Shown here piece after piece: positions 34,482-45,023 of a stretch of 64,000 bases of DNA. The notes beneath the pieces are model-generated. The model made no database searches. It saw only the letters and a program-made list of their open reading frames with translations, and was not told the DNA's origin. Origin of the DNA: Gentiana macrophylla (lineage: Eukaryota; Streptophyta; Magnoliopsida; Gentianales; Gentianaceae); the NCBI GenBank assembly GCA_026214975.1, contig JAOBSW010000429.1, positions 20,522 through 84,521 on the forward strand. The letters are read 5' to 3'. The number at the start of each line of letters is the position of its first letter. The first letter of the stretch is position 1. The position numbers and the translations under genes were made by a program.

Positions 34482-34926
34482 CACTACAAGAAAAAGGTAT
34501 ATTGTGAGAAAAAAATTGTGAGAGCATTCAAATCCTCTCACAAAAAGCATATACTTTAAACTTTTTGTGAGAGGAAAAAATATATATAGCTAATTGATGT
34601 AGTTTTAGTTATAAACTCTCTATTCCATCACTATTTGTAACATATCCCATCCTTATTTATACACTAAAATGGTCCTCTCATTAACAAATTTATTTTTTCT
34701 TCAAATTTTTTAGAGTAATGATCCAACACAACCATTGTGTCTCAATGAGTGACACAACGGTCATTTACACCGTTGACAAAAATAAGTCTCATTTGATGAT
34801 GATGTAAACCATTATGATAAAAGATGTAGATGATCATTGTGTCATTCGTTGTGACACAACCATTGTACCTGTATAATACTTGGGCTTTTTTTTTAGAAAT
34901 TTGGCCCAATGATATTTTTTGTAGTG
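34482..34926. mobile_element. Possible CACTA-type miniature element
   Basis: Begins CACTACAAGAAAAA, the classic end of plant CACTA elements, and ends TTTTTTGTAGTG. Within it, TTGTGAGAG and its inverse CTCTCACAA repeat. The 3-base flanks (GCA and AAA) do not match, so the right end is uncertain. Confidence 0.45.
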
Positions 34927-34999
34927 AAACATGCGGCAAACCTTCCCACCATTTTTTTTTTTGGGCAAAATCATATTTCCAAATATAATAACCCACTTT

Positions 35000-35024
<25 letters not shown>
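35000..35024. repeat. (TA)n microsatellite
   Basis: About 12 TA units. Confidence 0.9.
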
Positions 35025-35032
<8 letters not shown>

Positions 35033-35848
35033 ATTTTTGCTGTAATGAAAACTTCAATTAAGCAGATCAAAATATCTTCACCCTTTGTAAGCACAGCCGT
35101 TCTTCGGTTCTTCCTCAGCTTTTCTTTTTTTTTCTTTTGAAAATTCTTCTTCTTCTTTTTAATCGTCTACGAGGAGTGTGGGTTTTTCTATATGATATTA
35201 TGTTATTCTTAGTCTCCTATTTCTCACCATCAATCGACCAATTGTTTGTTTTCATTTTGATCTAATCTTTAGGGTTTGGTAGCAGCATCGACGAGCTTCA
35301 ATTGCAACCGCATATCAAGGATTAGTATAATCAAATCAACCTAGTAACATTCTTCCTACCAAGTATAAGAACCAGGTAACTATAATTTTTGTATCGGCTT
35401 GAGATTTGGTGTTGGGTTTGGCTTTTTACATACATTTGTGGTGATAGATTTAAATCGGATTGTGATTGTTGGTTGTGCGGGAATTTATATAATGAGTTTT
35501 CTTTAGCTTGTTTGTGTCAGCTGGTTTGCATATGGAATGGAATGAGTGGCAAGTTATGCATTAGTAATTTAACGTCATCAGGATGGTTTGCCTTGGATTA
35601 AATCCAAATAATTACGAAATTTAACTTTACTTTTTGTGATGAATAGTCTAAATGGGCAGATCATTCCCTTAACTTGGCATAAGTGAGATGGTTTCATGTA
35701 TAAGATTGCACTGTATAATAGGAATAATAGGAATTTGTAACGTAGATGTAGGTTTATAGTTGATAGCTTTTTGCTACTAGTTGTATTCAACTTGCATTCG
35801 CTTGAGAGTTAGGATATGTTAATATTGGCATCATTGTTCACAAACAGT
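35025..35848 (+). other. Unassigned stretch upstream of the isomerase remnant
   Basis: Contains CT-rich sequence (35100-35160) and phrases like AGAACCAG|GTAACTATAA (about 35376) that could be a 5' leader and splice donor of the gene whose end lies at 35849-36082, and TTCACAAACAG just before that end that could be a splice acceptor. No coding frame is seen here. Confidence 0.35.
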
Positions 35849-36082
35849 AAAAATCTAATGCCAACTTCACGAATACGGATGAAGTAGAGGATGCTAAGTA
35901 CGTGAATCGTAAGGAATTCAAAGAGCTGTTGAGAAAAAGCAGACGCAGGGGAAGAAGGCTTAAAACTATCCCCTTGGTTCATACTACTGGTTGACAACTT
36001 CTTGTTCAAGTGGTGGGTTCGTGTGGAGAAGGGGAACTTGTTCGAAGCTGCCGACATGAAAACTATCCATAAGTCGATTTAA
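35849..36082 (+). pseudogene. Isopentenyl-diphosphate delta-isomerase, C-terminal exon, frameshifted
   Basis: The enzyme interconverts isopentenyl and dimethylallyl diphosphate. Readable: NTDEVEDAKYVNRKEFKELL (about 35871-35930) and, after a frame change at an A-run (about 35932-35936), KLSPWFILLVDNFLFKWW, VEKGNLFEAADMKTIHKSI and TAA at 36080-36082. This matches the conserved end of plant isomerases (LSPWFRLVVDNFL.KWW....KGTL.EA.DMKTIHKL). The Nudix catalytic part is not in the window. One extra A breaks the frame; it could be a real mutation or a homopolymer read error. A possible intron end just upstream argues for a gene fragment, not a processed copy. Confidence 0.8.
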
Positions 36083-36146
36083 AGATGCAGAGCAGGCCTT
36101 GTCTAATATTGTTTGAAAGTAATATTTTGGCCAATTTCCGAACCTT

Positions 36147-36151
<5 letters not shown>

Positions 36152-36203
<52 letters not shown>

Positions 36204-36217
36204 TATCTGAATACCGT

Positions 36218-36259
<42 letters not shown>

Positions 36260-36276
36260 ATATCTGAATACCGTGA
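36152..36276. repeat. Two (TA)n blocks split by a duplicated 20-base unit
   Basis: TA runs at about 36152-36200 and 36220-36256, each followed by TCATATCTGAATACCGTGA (36201 and 36257). The duplicated unit suggests slippage or unequal exchange. Confidence 0.9.
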
Positions 36277-36697
36277 GAAATATGTGGGAGGCAAGGGATT
36301 AGTGACCCTTTAACAAGTGTGGTATATTTCATCTGGGCAAACTAACTGAGAAATGGTGCCTATGATGGTACAGATATATGTGTTTGCCTTAGGCTTCACA
36401 AAAATGTATTCCACTAGATTCAGTTAGCTTGGGTTTATCTATTCGGTGGAAAAAGTTGCTTTAGACATTTAGGTGTATGCTTAAATCTATTGTTTGGGAA
36501 AATATGTGTGCACCGTCTATTTTTTCATCCAATAAATGTTGTCAAGTCATAAAAGTTAGCATATATCAGTTTTATTTACCAACTTTGTGATAAAATAAAT
36601 GTAATTTTGTACAACTACATGAAAAGATTATAATCTTGTCTCCAAAAGAAGCTAAAACAAGTATTCTTGTAAATTGCAAAAACTCGAACATTCCATC
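36277..36697. other. AT-rich flank left of Gypsy element B
   Basis: No feature recognised. It may be 3' flanking sequence of the isomerase gene. Ends with the target-duplication copy CCATC (36693-36697). Confidence 0.5.
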
Positions 36698-37323
36698 TGA
36701 TGATGTCGGATATCACCTATAGATCCAATCAACCTCTAGGACGATTCAAACAAGAACTAAAGCAATGGAGATTATGATTTGTGTATGATTGAGACTAGGC
36801 ACGAGAATTAGTTTCTCTCAAGTTGCCTACGATGCAGCAGTGAAATTGGAATCAAGTCATTCGTAGTTCTTAGGGTTGATTATATAGGGAGGCATCTCAC
36901 CCTTTTCTTGTCAAACAAGTCGTTAGAATCCTCAAACCCTAAGGATCATTACGTGTTTATCTCGATAAGAGATAATTAAGATTATATTCGAATTAAGCGA
37001 TTTACTTCGTAATCAGTCGAGGATTCTCCCATCATTATCCTATTATACAGCACATGTGTGAGTTTTCATACAAGGAAAGAGCCAGTCGGCTTTCGATGGG
37101 CTCACCAGGTCGTCCCGACCTGGTCCGCGAGTCCTACCTCCAGACTTGACCGAACTGCCCTGCAGTGACCTAGTCGGGAAGGATATGGACAGACCTCCCT
37201 CCTGGGGTAGGGTCTTACTACTGAGGGGCTCCTGGCCCTAAATGTGGTTTTCACCTAACTCTTCCTTTGATCCCAAGGTGTTTTAACGAAGACACGTGGC
37301 AAGATCTACTCTTACCATCATCA
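36698..37323 (-). repeat. Gypsy B 3' LTR
   Basis: Plus-strand ends TGATGATG...CATCATCA. Aligns with 46176-46791; differences gather at CAG/CTG sites. TATA box on the minus strand at about 36880-36888. Confidence 0.88.
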
Positions 37324-37340
37324 TAAGCCCTCCAGGTCTG
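37324..37340 (-). other. Gypsy B polypurine tract
   Basis: On the minus strand CCTGGAGGGCTTA stands directly before the LTR start. Position and purine content fit the plus-strand primer. Confidence 0.55.
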
Positions 37341-37677
37341 TCCGGTTGGCACGGAAGCTGGGCAGACCTGACGCGGAGTGTAGCTCGCTCAACCGGAGCG
37401 GTGTGGTTGCCTTGGCACGTGGCACCGTTACCGTTATCTCTCTGTCACGACGGGCACGAAAGATGAAGCATTTTAAACCGCCGCTCTAATAATGGGGCGA
37501 TTCTCCCCAGATTATTTTTGGGTCTTATAACTCCTAGTCTTATCACGTCCCTTTAGACGTTACCATTTAAATCCAGCTTGAAGTCGGGATGGTTGCCAAT
37601 CCACTCATCCATTTCTCCAGCTTCTTCATACAAGTAAGCGTTCTTGACTCATTTCCTTAATTCTTTTCGTATTGTTA
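37341..37677 (+). promoter_or_regulatory. Possible promoter and leader of the antisense ORF
   Basis: A GC-richer block with CACGTGGCACC (about 37418, G-box-like core CACGTG), TCTTATAACTCC (about 37532) and a CAAGTAAG donor-like site (about 37632) precedes the ATG at 37678. It lies between the 3' LTR and the antisense ORF and could drive it. Inferred. Confidence 0.35.
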
Positions 37678-39754
37678 ATGAGCGAACCTATAATTCTTAC
37701 TGATAGTTCCATAGAGGCCTTATTTGAGTCAGAGCCAGAATCAGAAAAAGAAACTACCCCTACCGGAGTCAATTTCGATAGGCCTGTTCTCTCCTTTTTC
37801 AATCCTCCCCTTTCTTCTTCATCTTCTAGATTCGTCCTTACCCTGAAGGCATTCATGGCTCTGAAATCTCATGCGGCCTGTCATGGTATTGACACCAAGT
37901 TGACCGCTATGGATGTAACCCGTATTTGTAAACAATATAATCTGGTGAACCCACTTTTCAGGCCTACTGTTCCTGCCCCTGGCGTTTATGCTTATCAATC
38001 TCCGGCCGGGTGCTGCGCCATTTACAGAGAACAGCTTTTGTGCGGTTTGAGATTTCCGATCTGTCCGGCCGTTCTTGCTGTCCTAGAGCACTACGACCCA
38101 GGGTTGGCTCAGATCGTGCCGAATGGCATAAGGGCGATAGTGGGTTTCGCAATTTGGTGCAGATGCGCTTGCATACCCTTTAAGTTCCAAACCTTCCGAC
38201 TGTTCTTCCAGCGCAAACAGGTTCCCGGGCAGGCCGGATACTACTGCTTCCCTCGTCGGGGGGATTTCTTGCCGGACGTTCAATTTACTGAGCCTGGAGA
38301 GACCTCCTACAAGGGTTGGAAGACCAGGTTCTTCTTTATCTGCCCCGAGGTGACTTGGAACCTAGGCAGGTGGAACTCATCTGACCTGGATAGCGATCCC
38401 CGACCGACCGATGTGGACAAGAAGCTGCTAGATGATATTCGCAAAAGCGGCGTGTATATAAGGCAAAGAAATATTCCTCCGAGTTGATCTTGGCGCCCCC
38501 ATTTGCCACACGTATGGTCCCGACCCATACAAGGAATTAGATAAGGGGAGTATAAGATATGTAGGGCTTTTATACTTGCTCTTTTTCATACTTTTGTTGT
38601 TTATGAAAATATTTTCTAACGTTTCACGTTACTTATCCGCATAAGTGTCTTCCTTTGCCGAGCTCTTACAGGATGTTGATGACGAAGTGGTTCCTCCAAT
38701 CCAACCCCGGAGAGTCCACCAGAAAGCGAAAGCGGCAGGAAAACATAGAACCGAACGCGTCTCCGGGCTGCTGGATCCATCTTGACCCCACCTCGGCTCA
38801 ACTCTTGTCCGGACAACTGCTGACTCCTCGGTGAAGTTGAACGGATAGACGTGGACAACGATCGGGAAGAAGAGAAGTGAAGCGGTCGGGCTTAATAGGA
38901 AAAAGAAGATAGTCTCTTCCTCGACTGGAAGGGCCGATCAAAGAAAAGGAAGGCGGCTTGCCCGGCGGTAGAAGATGTTGAAGATTCTCCCGAGGATCGG
39001 TCCTCCCCGAGGCACAACCGGTTACACGAGTTGTCGGACCAGGACCTCGCAGCGATGGTAGGTTCTTAAATATATACGTCACATCCTTCCTACTCGCTTT
39101 ACCTTCTTCTTAACTCTTCCATTGCTTTTCCAGGAGCTCAAAGTTGGTCGGGAGTTCTGGACCGTATTCTTGAATCCACCGCGAGTAAGGAGGCTTTTAA
39201 AGGGATGATCGAGGAGCTCTGGAGCGAGTCGTGAGAAGCATAAGGAGGCCTCAAAGGCTAGGGACCAAGAGGTTGCAGCTTTAAAGAAGGAACTTGCCGA
39301 AACTAAGGCCAAATGAACTGCAGAGCTCCAGGCCAGGCATGATGAGTATGTAGGAGAGAATTCTGAGCTAGGGCAGGCACTGGCCAAAGTTCGAGCAGAC
39401 TTGGCTGCTTTGGAAGCCTCTCTCCCGGCTCGGGATGCCCGGGTCGTGCATGAGTATATGTCCTCCGACCATCTTGCCGGAGCTCAGAAGGTCCTACTGA
39501 ACCCCGTCATGCAACATGGGTACACGACGGGTGTGGATGAGGCAAAAGAACAGTGCCCTGAGCTGGTTCTTCCTAACCTTATGCATTATCGTTCCATGTA
39601 CAAGGAAGGAGCAGGTCAGGTTTATGATGGCAGGTTGATGGAGTTTAAAGAAGGTGAAGACATTGGGGCCAAGTACGCCAGACGTCGTTCCTTTTCTCAG
39701 AGTGCAGCGCCAACCCCATCTTCGACAGAGCAGACTCCGGAGACCCAGACCTGA
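37678..39754 (+). CDS. Antisense extra ORF of Gypsy B, three exons, partly broken
   Basis: Runs opposite to gag-pol. First ATG at 37678. Exon 1 is open to 38487 and holds a conserved globular domain (LKAFMALKSHAACHGIDTKL, GCCAIYREQLLCGLRFPICP, VLEHYDPGLAQIVPNG, FFICPEVTWNLGRW), as in extra ORFs of plant Tat elements. The frame shifts at about 38487 and then runs to a donor at 38561. Intron 1 is 38561-38671 (GTAGGG...CTTACAG). Exon 2 (38672-39057) is Lys/Arg-rich and broken. Intron 2 is 39058-39133 (GTAGGT...TTTTCCAG). Exon 3 (39134-39754) has a coiled coil (KELAETKAK, ELGQALAKVRADLAALEASL) and ends at TGA 39752-39754. Function is unknown. Confidence 0.65.
38561..38671 (+). other. Predicted intron 1 of the antisense ORF
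   Basis: GTAGGG donor and TCTTACAG acceptor, T-rich interior, 111 bases. Predicted only. Confidence 0.5.
39058..39133 (+). other. Predicted intron 2 of the antisense ORF
   Basis: ATG|GTAGGTTC donor and GCTTTTCCAG|GAGCTC acceptor with a pyrimidine-rich 3' end, 76 bases. A strong canonical plant intron. Confidence 0.65.
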
Positions 39755-39984
39755 CTGTTCCTCCTCAGTTTTTCTTAAAACTTTGAAACTTTTTTGCATG
39801 TTCATGTGTTTTGCTTATTTTAGTACCTTAGCTTCTTTTGGAAGCATTACTTTTGATTTACTCTGGGTTTGAATGTTTCACATACTTATGGATGTCCCCT
39901 CCCCTTGTACTCACCCAATATGGCATGCATTACTGATGTTTTGGATGACATACTGAGTTTTTAACATCTTTAAGCTTTGATAAA

Positions 39985-40735
39985 ATTCTAGCCTGTCCTT
40001 CAGACTTAGGAGGTTTGACTTTACAAACCTTCTCGAGTGTGACTCGACTTCGATTAAGACCCCGCCTCGGCCTTAGGACTCATGAGCTTGTGGTATTCAA
40101 GCTTTCTGAGTCTGACCTGCAGGCCTCAGTTAAAATTCTAGCCTGACCTGCAGATTAAGAATGTTTGACATTTGCAAACCTTATGAGTATAACTTTACTC
40201 AGTTAAGACACCTCGCCTCGGCTCGAGAACTCGGGAGATTGTGGTATTCAAGTGCCTCGAGTCGACTGCAGGCCTCAGTTAAAATTCTAGCCTGACCTGC
40301 AGATTAAGGAGGTTTGATTTTTGCAAACCTTCTGAGTATAACCTGACTCAGTTAAGACCCCGCCCTGGCCTAAGGACTCGGGGAGCTTGTGGTATTCAAG
40401 CTGTCCGAGTCTGACCTGCAGGCCTCAGTTAAATTCTAGCCTGACCTGCAGACTAAGAAGGTTTGACTTTTGCAAACCTTCTGAGTATAACCGGACTCAG
40501 TTAAGACCCCGCCCTGGCCTGAGGACTCAGGAAACTTGTGGTATTCAAGCTGTCTGAGTCTGACCTGCAGGCCTCAGTTAAAATTCTAGCCTGACCTACA
40601 GACTAAGGAGGTTTGACTTTTGCAAACCTTCTGAGTATAACCTGACTCAGTTAAGACCCCGCCCTGGCCTGAGGACTCGGGGAGCTTGTGGTATTCAAGC
40701 TGTCTGAGTCTGACCTGTAGGCCTCAGTTTACAGA
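39985..40735. repeat. Tandem repeat, unit about 150 bases, five copies
   Basis: GGCCTCAGTT recurs at 40122, 40271, 40421, 40570 and 40720, a period of 149-150 bases; a more divergent first unit starts near 39985. Located between the integrase end and the antisense ORF. Confidence 0.9.
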
Positions 40736-40870
40736 AATATGTTGCATTACAGAGTCTAACAATGTATAACAAGAAAAATTATAACTTTATTAGAAATCGA
40801 GGGTGTTTGATAACACCTTTATTGAAAATAACAACATAAATGAAAAGACAGAAACAAGCCTGGAATTGTC

Positions 40871-41880
40871 TCAGGCATAAAAATTTCGAAGGTTGCTGGC
40901 ATTCCAACTTCGCGGTATGGTCTGGCCGATCGCATTAGCTAGCTGGTAAGCACCTTTGCTGTGAACCTTTACCACCCTGTATGGGCCTTCCCAGTTCAGG
41001 TCAAGCTTTCCCTGGGGACCCTGCTTGCTGACCTCATTTTTTCGCAGTACCAAGTCTCTTTCTTTGAAGTACGAATGCTTCACTTTAGAGTTGTAATATT
41101 GGGATATTCTCTGGTTGTATTTTGGCATTCGGATATAAGCCACTTCCCTGGCTTCTTCCAAGTTATCCTTGGCGTGTCTGAGGTCGAGGTCTTAGTCTGT
41201 GCTTACATGGAGCTCGGTCCTCGGAGAGGGGAGCCCTATCTCAGCCGGAATAACTGCTTCACAACCATAGGCTAAGGCAAAGGGGGTTTCTCCGGTAGCC
41301 GAGTATGGAGTCGTTCTGTATGCCCAAAGGATGTTGGGCAAATGCTCAACCCATCCTTGTCCTTCTTCTTCTAACCTTTTTTTCAACCCAACCTTTAGCT
41401 ATCTGTTTGTCTGCTCTACTTGGCCGTTGGCCTGCAGGGGGTAACCGACAGAGGTAAAGTGTTGGACTATACCCAGCTCGGCACACCATGACTTGACTAT
41501 CATATCCTCAAATTGTGTTCCGTTGTCTGACACCAGGATCTTGGGTATTCCAAATCTGCAGACAATATTCTTCCATAAAAATTTCTTTATCTCTTTGCGT
41601 TGATGGTGGTCAAGGCCTCGGCCTCCACCCACTTAGTAAAGTAATCAACGGCCACAACAAGAAACTGTAAGTTGCCTGGAGCTCGGGGAAGGGGTCCAAC
41701 CAAATCTACCCCCACTGATAAAAAGTCCAAGGAGAGACCAAAGGAATCATGTTTTGCGACAGCTGGTGAGACAAGTTACCATGCACCTGTCATGACTTGC
41801 ATCTCATAACTAGGTCGTTTGCATCGCCCTGCATGGTTGGCCAATAATATCCAAACAAACGGCATTTTGGGCCAGCGTTC
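40871..41880 (-). pseudogene. Gypsy B integrase
   Basis: Minus-strand integrase in several frames. The core is readable at about 41399-41880, with a second-Asp region near LVSDNGTQFEDMIVKSWC (41500s) and the Glu-side region GYPLQANGQVEQTNR (about 41400-41445). Then [20 protein letters not shown] and [18 protein letters not shown] (41192-41386), and the C-terminal domain (LVLRKNEV, LDLNWEGPYRVVKV, GAYQL, RSWNASNLRNFYA) ending at 40871. Confidence 0.88.
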
Positions 41881-42362
41881 ATGCTCCCGCATGGTTGCCA
41901 CAGATGCCGAGGTGGATTTCCCTGAGCAGATAGTCTCCTTCTTCCTGGGTACCACACCTCAACCAAGGTGATACAAACGATCTTCTGTACAAAACTTCAT
42001 CAAAGAGAGCATACCTGGTGGCTTGTAACCATAATTTTCTGGATTGGAATTTGTCACTTGGTAAAATACTATGCTTTAGATAGGAGACTATAGGGTCCAT
42101 CCAGGTGGCTTGCTGGCTGACCGGTTGGACTTCACCCGATACATAACTTCGTCATTCAAATTGCTCGACCTGTGACTTTTTGTCGTAGAAGAAATTGGAA
42201 GCCAATTTTGAGAGTGCATCGGCCCTTTTATTCCTGGATCGGGAGACCTGCTCAATCTGAATTGATTTGAAACTTTTTAGCAAGGCCTGGGCTGCTGCCA
42301 GGTATTTTTTTCATTGACTCCTCCTTCGCTTCATATTCACCTTTAACATGGTTGACCACCAG
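41881..42362 (-). pseudogene. End of archaeal-type RNase H and integrase zinc domain of Gypsy B
   Basis: After a TAG in place of a likely Gln codon (FSDS-stop-LVVN, about 42365) the aRNase H continues with NHVKGEYEA and ADALSKLA near 42200. The integrase H2C2 zinc region (YALFDEVLYRRSF, LREIHLGICGNHAGA) follows at 41879-42050. Confidence 0.75.
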
Positions 42363-43322
42363 CTAGGAGTCACTAAATACATGGAGGTTGTCTGCACCAA
42401 GTTTAATAGCTAGTCGGAGCCCGGTGATCAAAGCTTCATACTCTGCTTCGTTGTTCGTTGCCTTGAACTTAAAACATAAGGCATATGTGAATTCTTCCCC
42501 TTTTGGACTGAGGAGCAAAAGACCTGCCCCTGCTCCTTCTTTTCCAGACGCGCCGTCAACAAAAAGAGCCCATGTATCGACCTGCCCTGCTAGTGGTTCG
42601 TTTCCCACTTCAACCTGAATCCCTTCGGCTAAAAATTCAGCTAAAGCCTGAGCTTTGAAAGCAGTCTGGGGTTGGTAATCCAGGTCGTACTCCGCCAATT
42701 CGATCACCCATCTTGCTAACCTGCCAGAGGTCTCTAGTCGAGCCAAGATCTGACGTAATGGTTGATCGATGACCACAGTGATTGAATTTGCTTGAAAGTA
42801 TGGCCTCAACTTTCTAGAGGCGTGTACCAAGGCCAAAGCTAGCTTTTCCGCGTTGGTAAACCTGACCTCCGGCCCATGCAGGGCCCTGCTTACATAGAAC
42901 ACTGGTGTGTGTATCTGATCCTCTTCTCTGATTAAGACGGCACGAATTGCCTCATCGACCACTACCAAGTATAAAAGAAAATTTTCACCTTCCCGAGGAG
43001 ACGTCAGAGTTGGTACCTCGGCCAAATACGTCTTGAGATCTTCAAATGCCTTCTGACTATCCTCATTCCATTGGAAGGGACTTGTTTTCCTCAAGATTTT
43101 AAAGAACGGTAAAGCACGTTGCGCTGATTTGGATAGGAACCTACTCAAGGCAGCCATGCGACCTGTTAACCTCTGAACCTCCTTAATGCTTCTGGGTGGT
43201 GGCATCATCTTTAAGGCTTCAACCTTGTCCGGGTTGGCCTTAATCCATTCCTTTGAAATCATATACCCCAGGAATTTTCCCGACCTGACCCCAAACGTGC
43301 ATTTCTTGGGGTTGAGTTTCAT
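42363..43322 (-). pseudogene. Gypsy B RT connection, RNase H and second (archaeal-type) RNase H
   Basis: Open frame of 319 codons. Starts in the RT thumb (NPKKCTFGVRSGKFLGYMIS), then the RT-linked RNase H (PFQWNEDSQKAFEDLK, PVFYVSRALHGPE, YDLDYQP), then a second RNase H domain (ALFVDGASGKEGAGAGLLLL with its catalytic Asp, and ATNNEAEYEALITGLRLA with Glu, then SDS). Two RNase H domains in a row mark the Tat lineage. Confidence 0.9.
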
Positions 43323-43328
43323 TTGGGT

Positions 43329-44062
43329 CTACCTTGGTACCTCAAATACTTCTCGGGCGTCAGTCATGTACTGATCCAGAGACCTGCTCTTGATCAAGAG
43401 ATCATCCACATAGACCTCCATACATCTCCCGATCTGCTTCTCAAAAAATTTATTCACTGCCCTTTGATAGGTGGCCCCAGCGTTCTTTAACCCGAACGGC
43501 ATGGTAACATAGCAGAAAGTTCTATCTTTTGTTATGAATGCAGTTTTTTCTGCATCGTCTGGGTCCATCGCAATTTGTTGGTACCCCTTATATTCGTCTA
43601 GAAATGCAAAACTTCAAAACCAACCGTCGAGTCAACTAACCTGTCAATTTTAGGCAGTGGGTAACAATCCTTGGGACAGGCCCTGTTCAGGTCGGTAAAA
43701 TCCACGTACATTCGCCAGCTACCGTCTGGCTTTTTTACTAGAACTGGGTTTGCAATCCAGCTTGGGTAAACTACCTCACGTATAATCCCGGCCTGGATCA
43801 ACTTCCCCACTTCCTTCTGAGTGGCCTCCATTCTATCTTTTGCGAACTGTCTCTTCTTTTGTCGAATTGGTTTCCGGGCTGGGTCAACGTGAAGTTTATG
43901 TAGGGCCAGCTCGGTTGACAGGCCCGGCATGTCCTCCGTATTCCATGCGAATACGTCTTTAAACTCCTTCAAGACTTTAACAAGTTCTTCTTTATGTTGA
44001 TCTGGGATCCATGACCCCATGTTGACTGTCAGGCCTTCCTGCTCTTTTCCCAAATTTACCAC
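43329..44062 (-). pseudogene. Gypsy B reverse transcriptase
   Basis: Two pieces. The N-terminal piece 43598-44062 has the pre-RT segment DMPGLSTELALHKLHVDP, then IREVVYPSWIANPVLVKK, WRMYVDFTDLNRACPKDCYP and PKIDRLVDST. After a frameshift at about 43590 the second piece 43329-43568 has TAFITKDRTFCYVTMPFGLK, NAGATYQRAVN and the active site YVDDLLIKS. The catalytic box is intact. Confidence 0.92.
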
Positions 44063-44273
44063 CTTGATTTTGTCGCCTCGAGGACCTTTTTTCTTCCATA
44101 GAAACTCGTTGCACCATCATCTTTCCGTTAACGGTGGCGTGTAACAACTCTCTTGTCGCTTTCGACGTCACCTTTAATTTTCGCCCCTCGCCAGGTCGAG
44201 AACTTCATACTTATATGAGCCGGGAGATCACTGCTCGCAGATATATCAAGGCAGGTCGCCCCATAATAACGTT

Positions 44274-45023
44274 TTAGGCGGATGGGGCCCGGACTACCAC
44301 GTAATCCACCATAAGGATCCTGTCCCGTGGTGCATTCCCAAAGGTGGTAGGTAAGCTGATCTTACCCATGGGATGGACCGGTGGTCCTACAAATCCAAAT
44401 AATGGAGACGAGACAGGTACTAACTCTGCATCCTTTAACTTCATTGACTGGAAAACATTGTAGTATAACACGTTGACTGCACTCCCGGTGTCCACACAAA
44501 TACGCTTCACAGTATGTTTGTTGATTACCGCCTCGATAACCAAACCTTCGTTATTGACGACAAGTGGAAGGGGTTCACGAGGACTATAAATTACCTCTCT
44601 GGACAACCTCCGTCTCTTTCCTGAGTCTGGGTTGGTAGGTACCTGGTTACCACTCTTTTCTTCAGGCCGGGATGATGCACCCGGACCGCCTGAGATGGTA
44701 TTAATTGTATTGACAGGATGATTATCTAGCCCCTCAGCCCCTGGAGACGGTTCCTTCCTTCGTCTGTAATCATCCTTTCGGTCATGGCCGAAATCTCTCC
44801 TCTTGTACTCCCATCTTCCTCGGGGTTCTGGATTGCGGGATCTATCTATGACTTCGTCAAGCTTCCCTTCCATAACAGCAGCATTGATTTCCCTTTGTAA
44901 ATCCCGGCATTGCACTGATTCATGACCAACATCTTCATGAAACTTGCAGTACTTGGTCTGATCCCTTTTTTCCCGGGGACCCCTCATAGGTGGTGGAGTT
45001 CGGGCAATGCCCTTTCTTTGCAT
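44274..45023 (-). pseudogene. Gypsy B gag C-terminus and aspartic protease
   Basis: Open frame of 249 codons. A Tat-type zinc-binding motif YCKFHEDVGHESVQC (about 44940-44910), a basic linker, then VKRICVDTGSAVNVLYYNVF with the protease Asp (about 44510). The frame stops at 44274 in the usual IMGRP-like region, where a frame change or stop breaks the link to RT. Confidence 0.88.

Noticed and set aside
34482..34926. Firm CACTA-element call
   Set aside because: The left end is typical, but the right end is imperfect and the 3-base flanks differ, so it is kept as possible only.
35849..36082. Functional isopentenyl-diphosphate isomerase gene
   Set aside because: Only the last part is present, with a frameshift, and the catalytic Nudix region is not found in the window.
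36103..36313. Frames made of repeated Tyr-Ile
   Set aside because: They come from (TA)n microsatellites.
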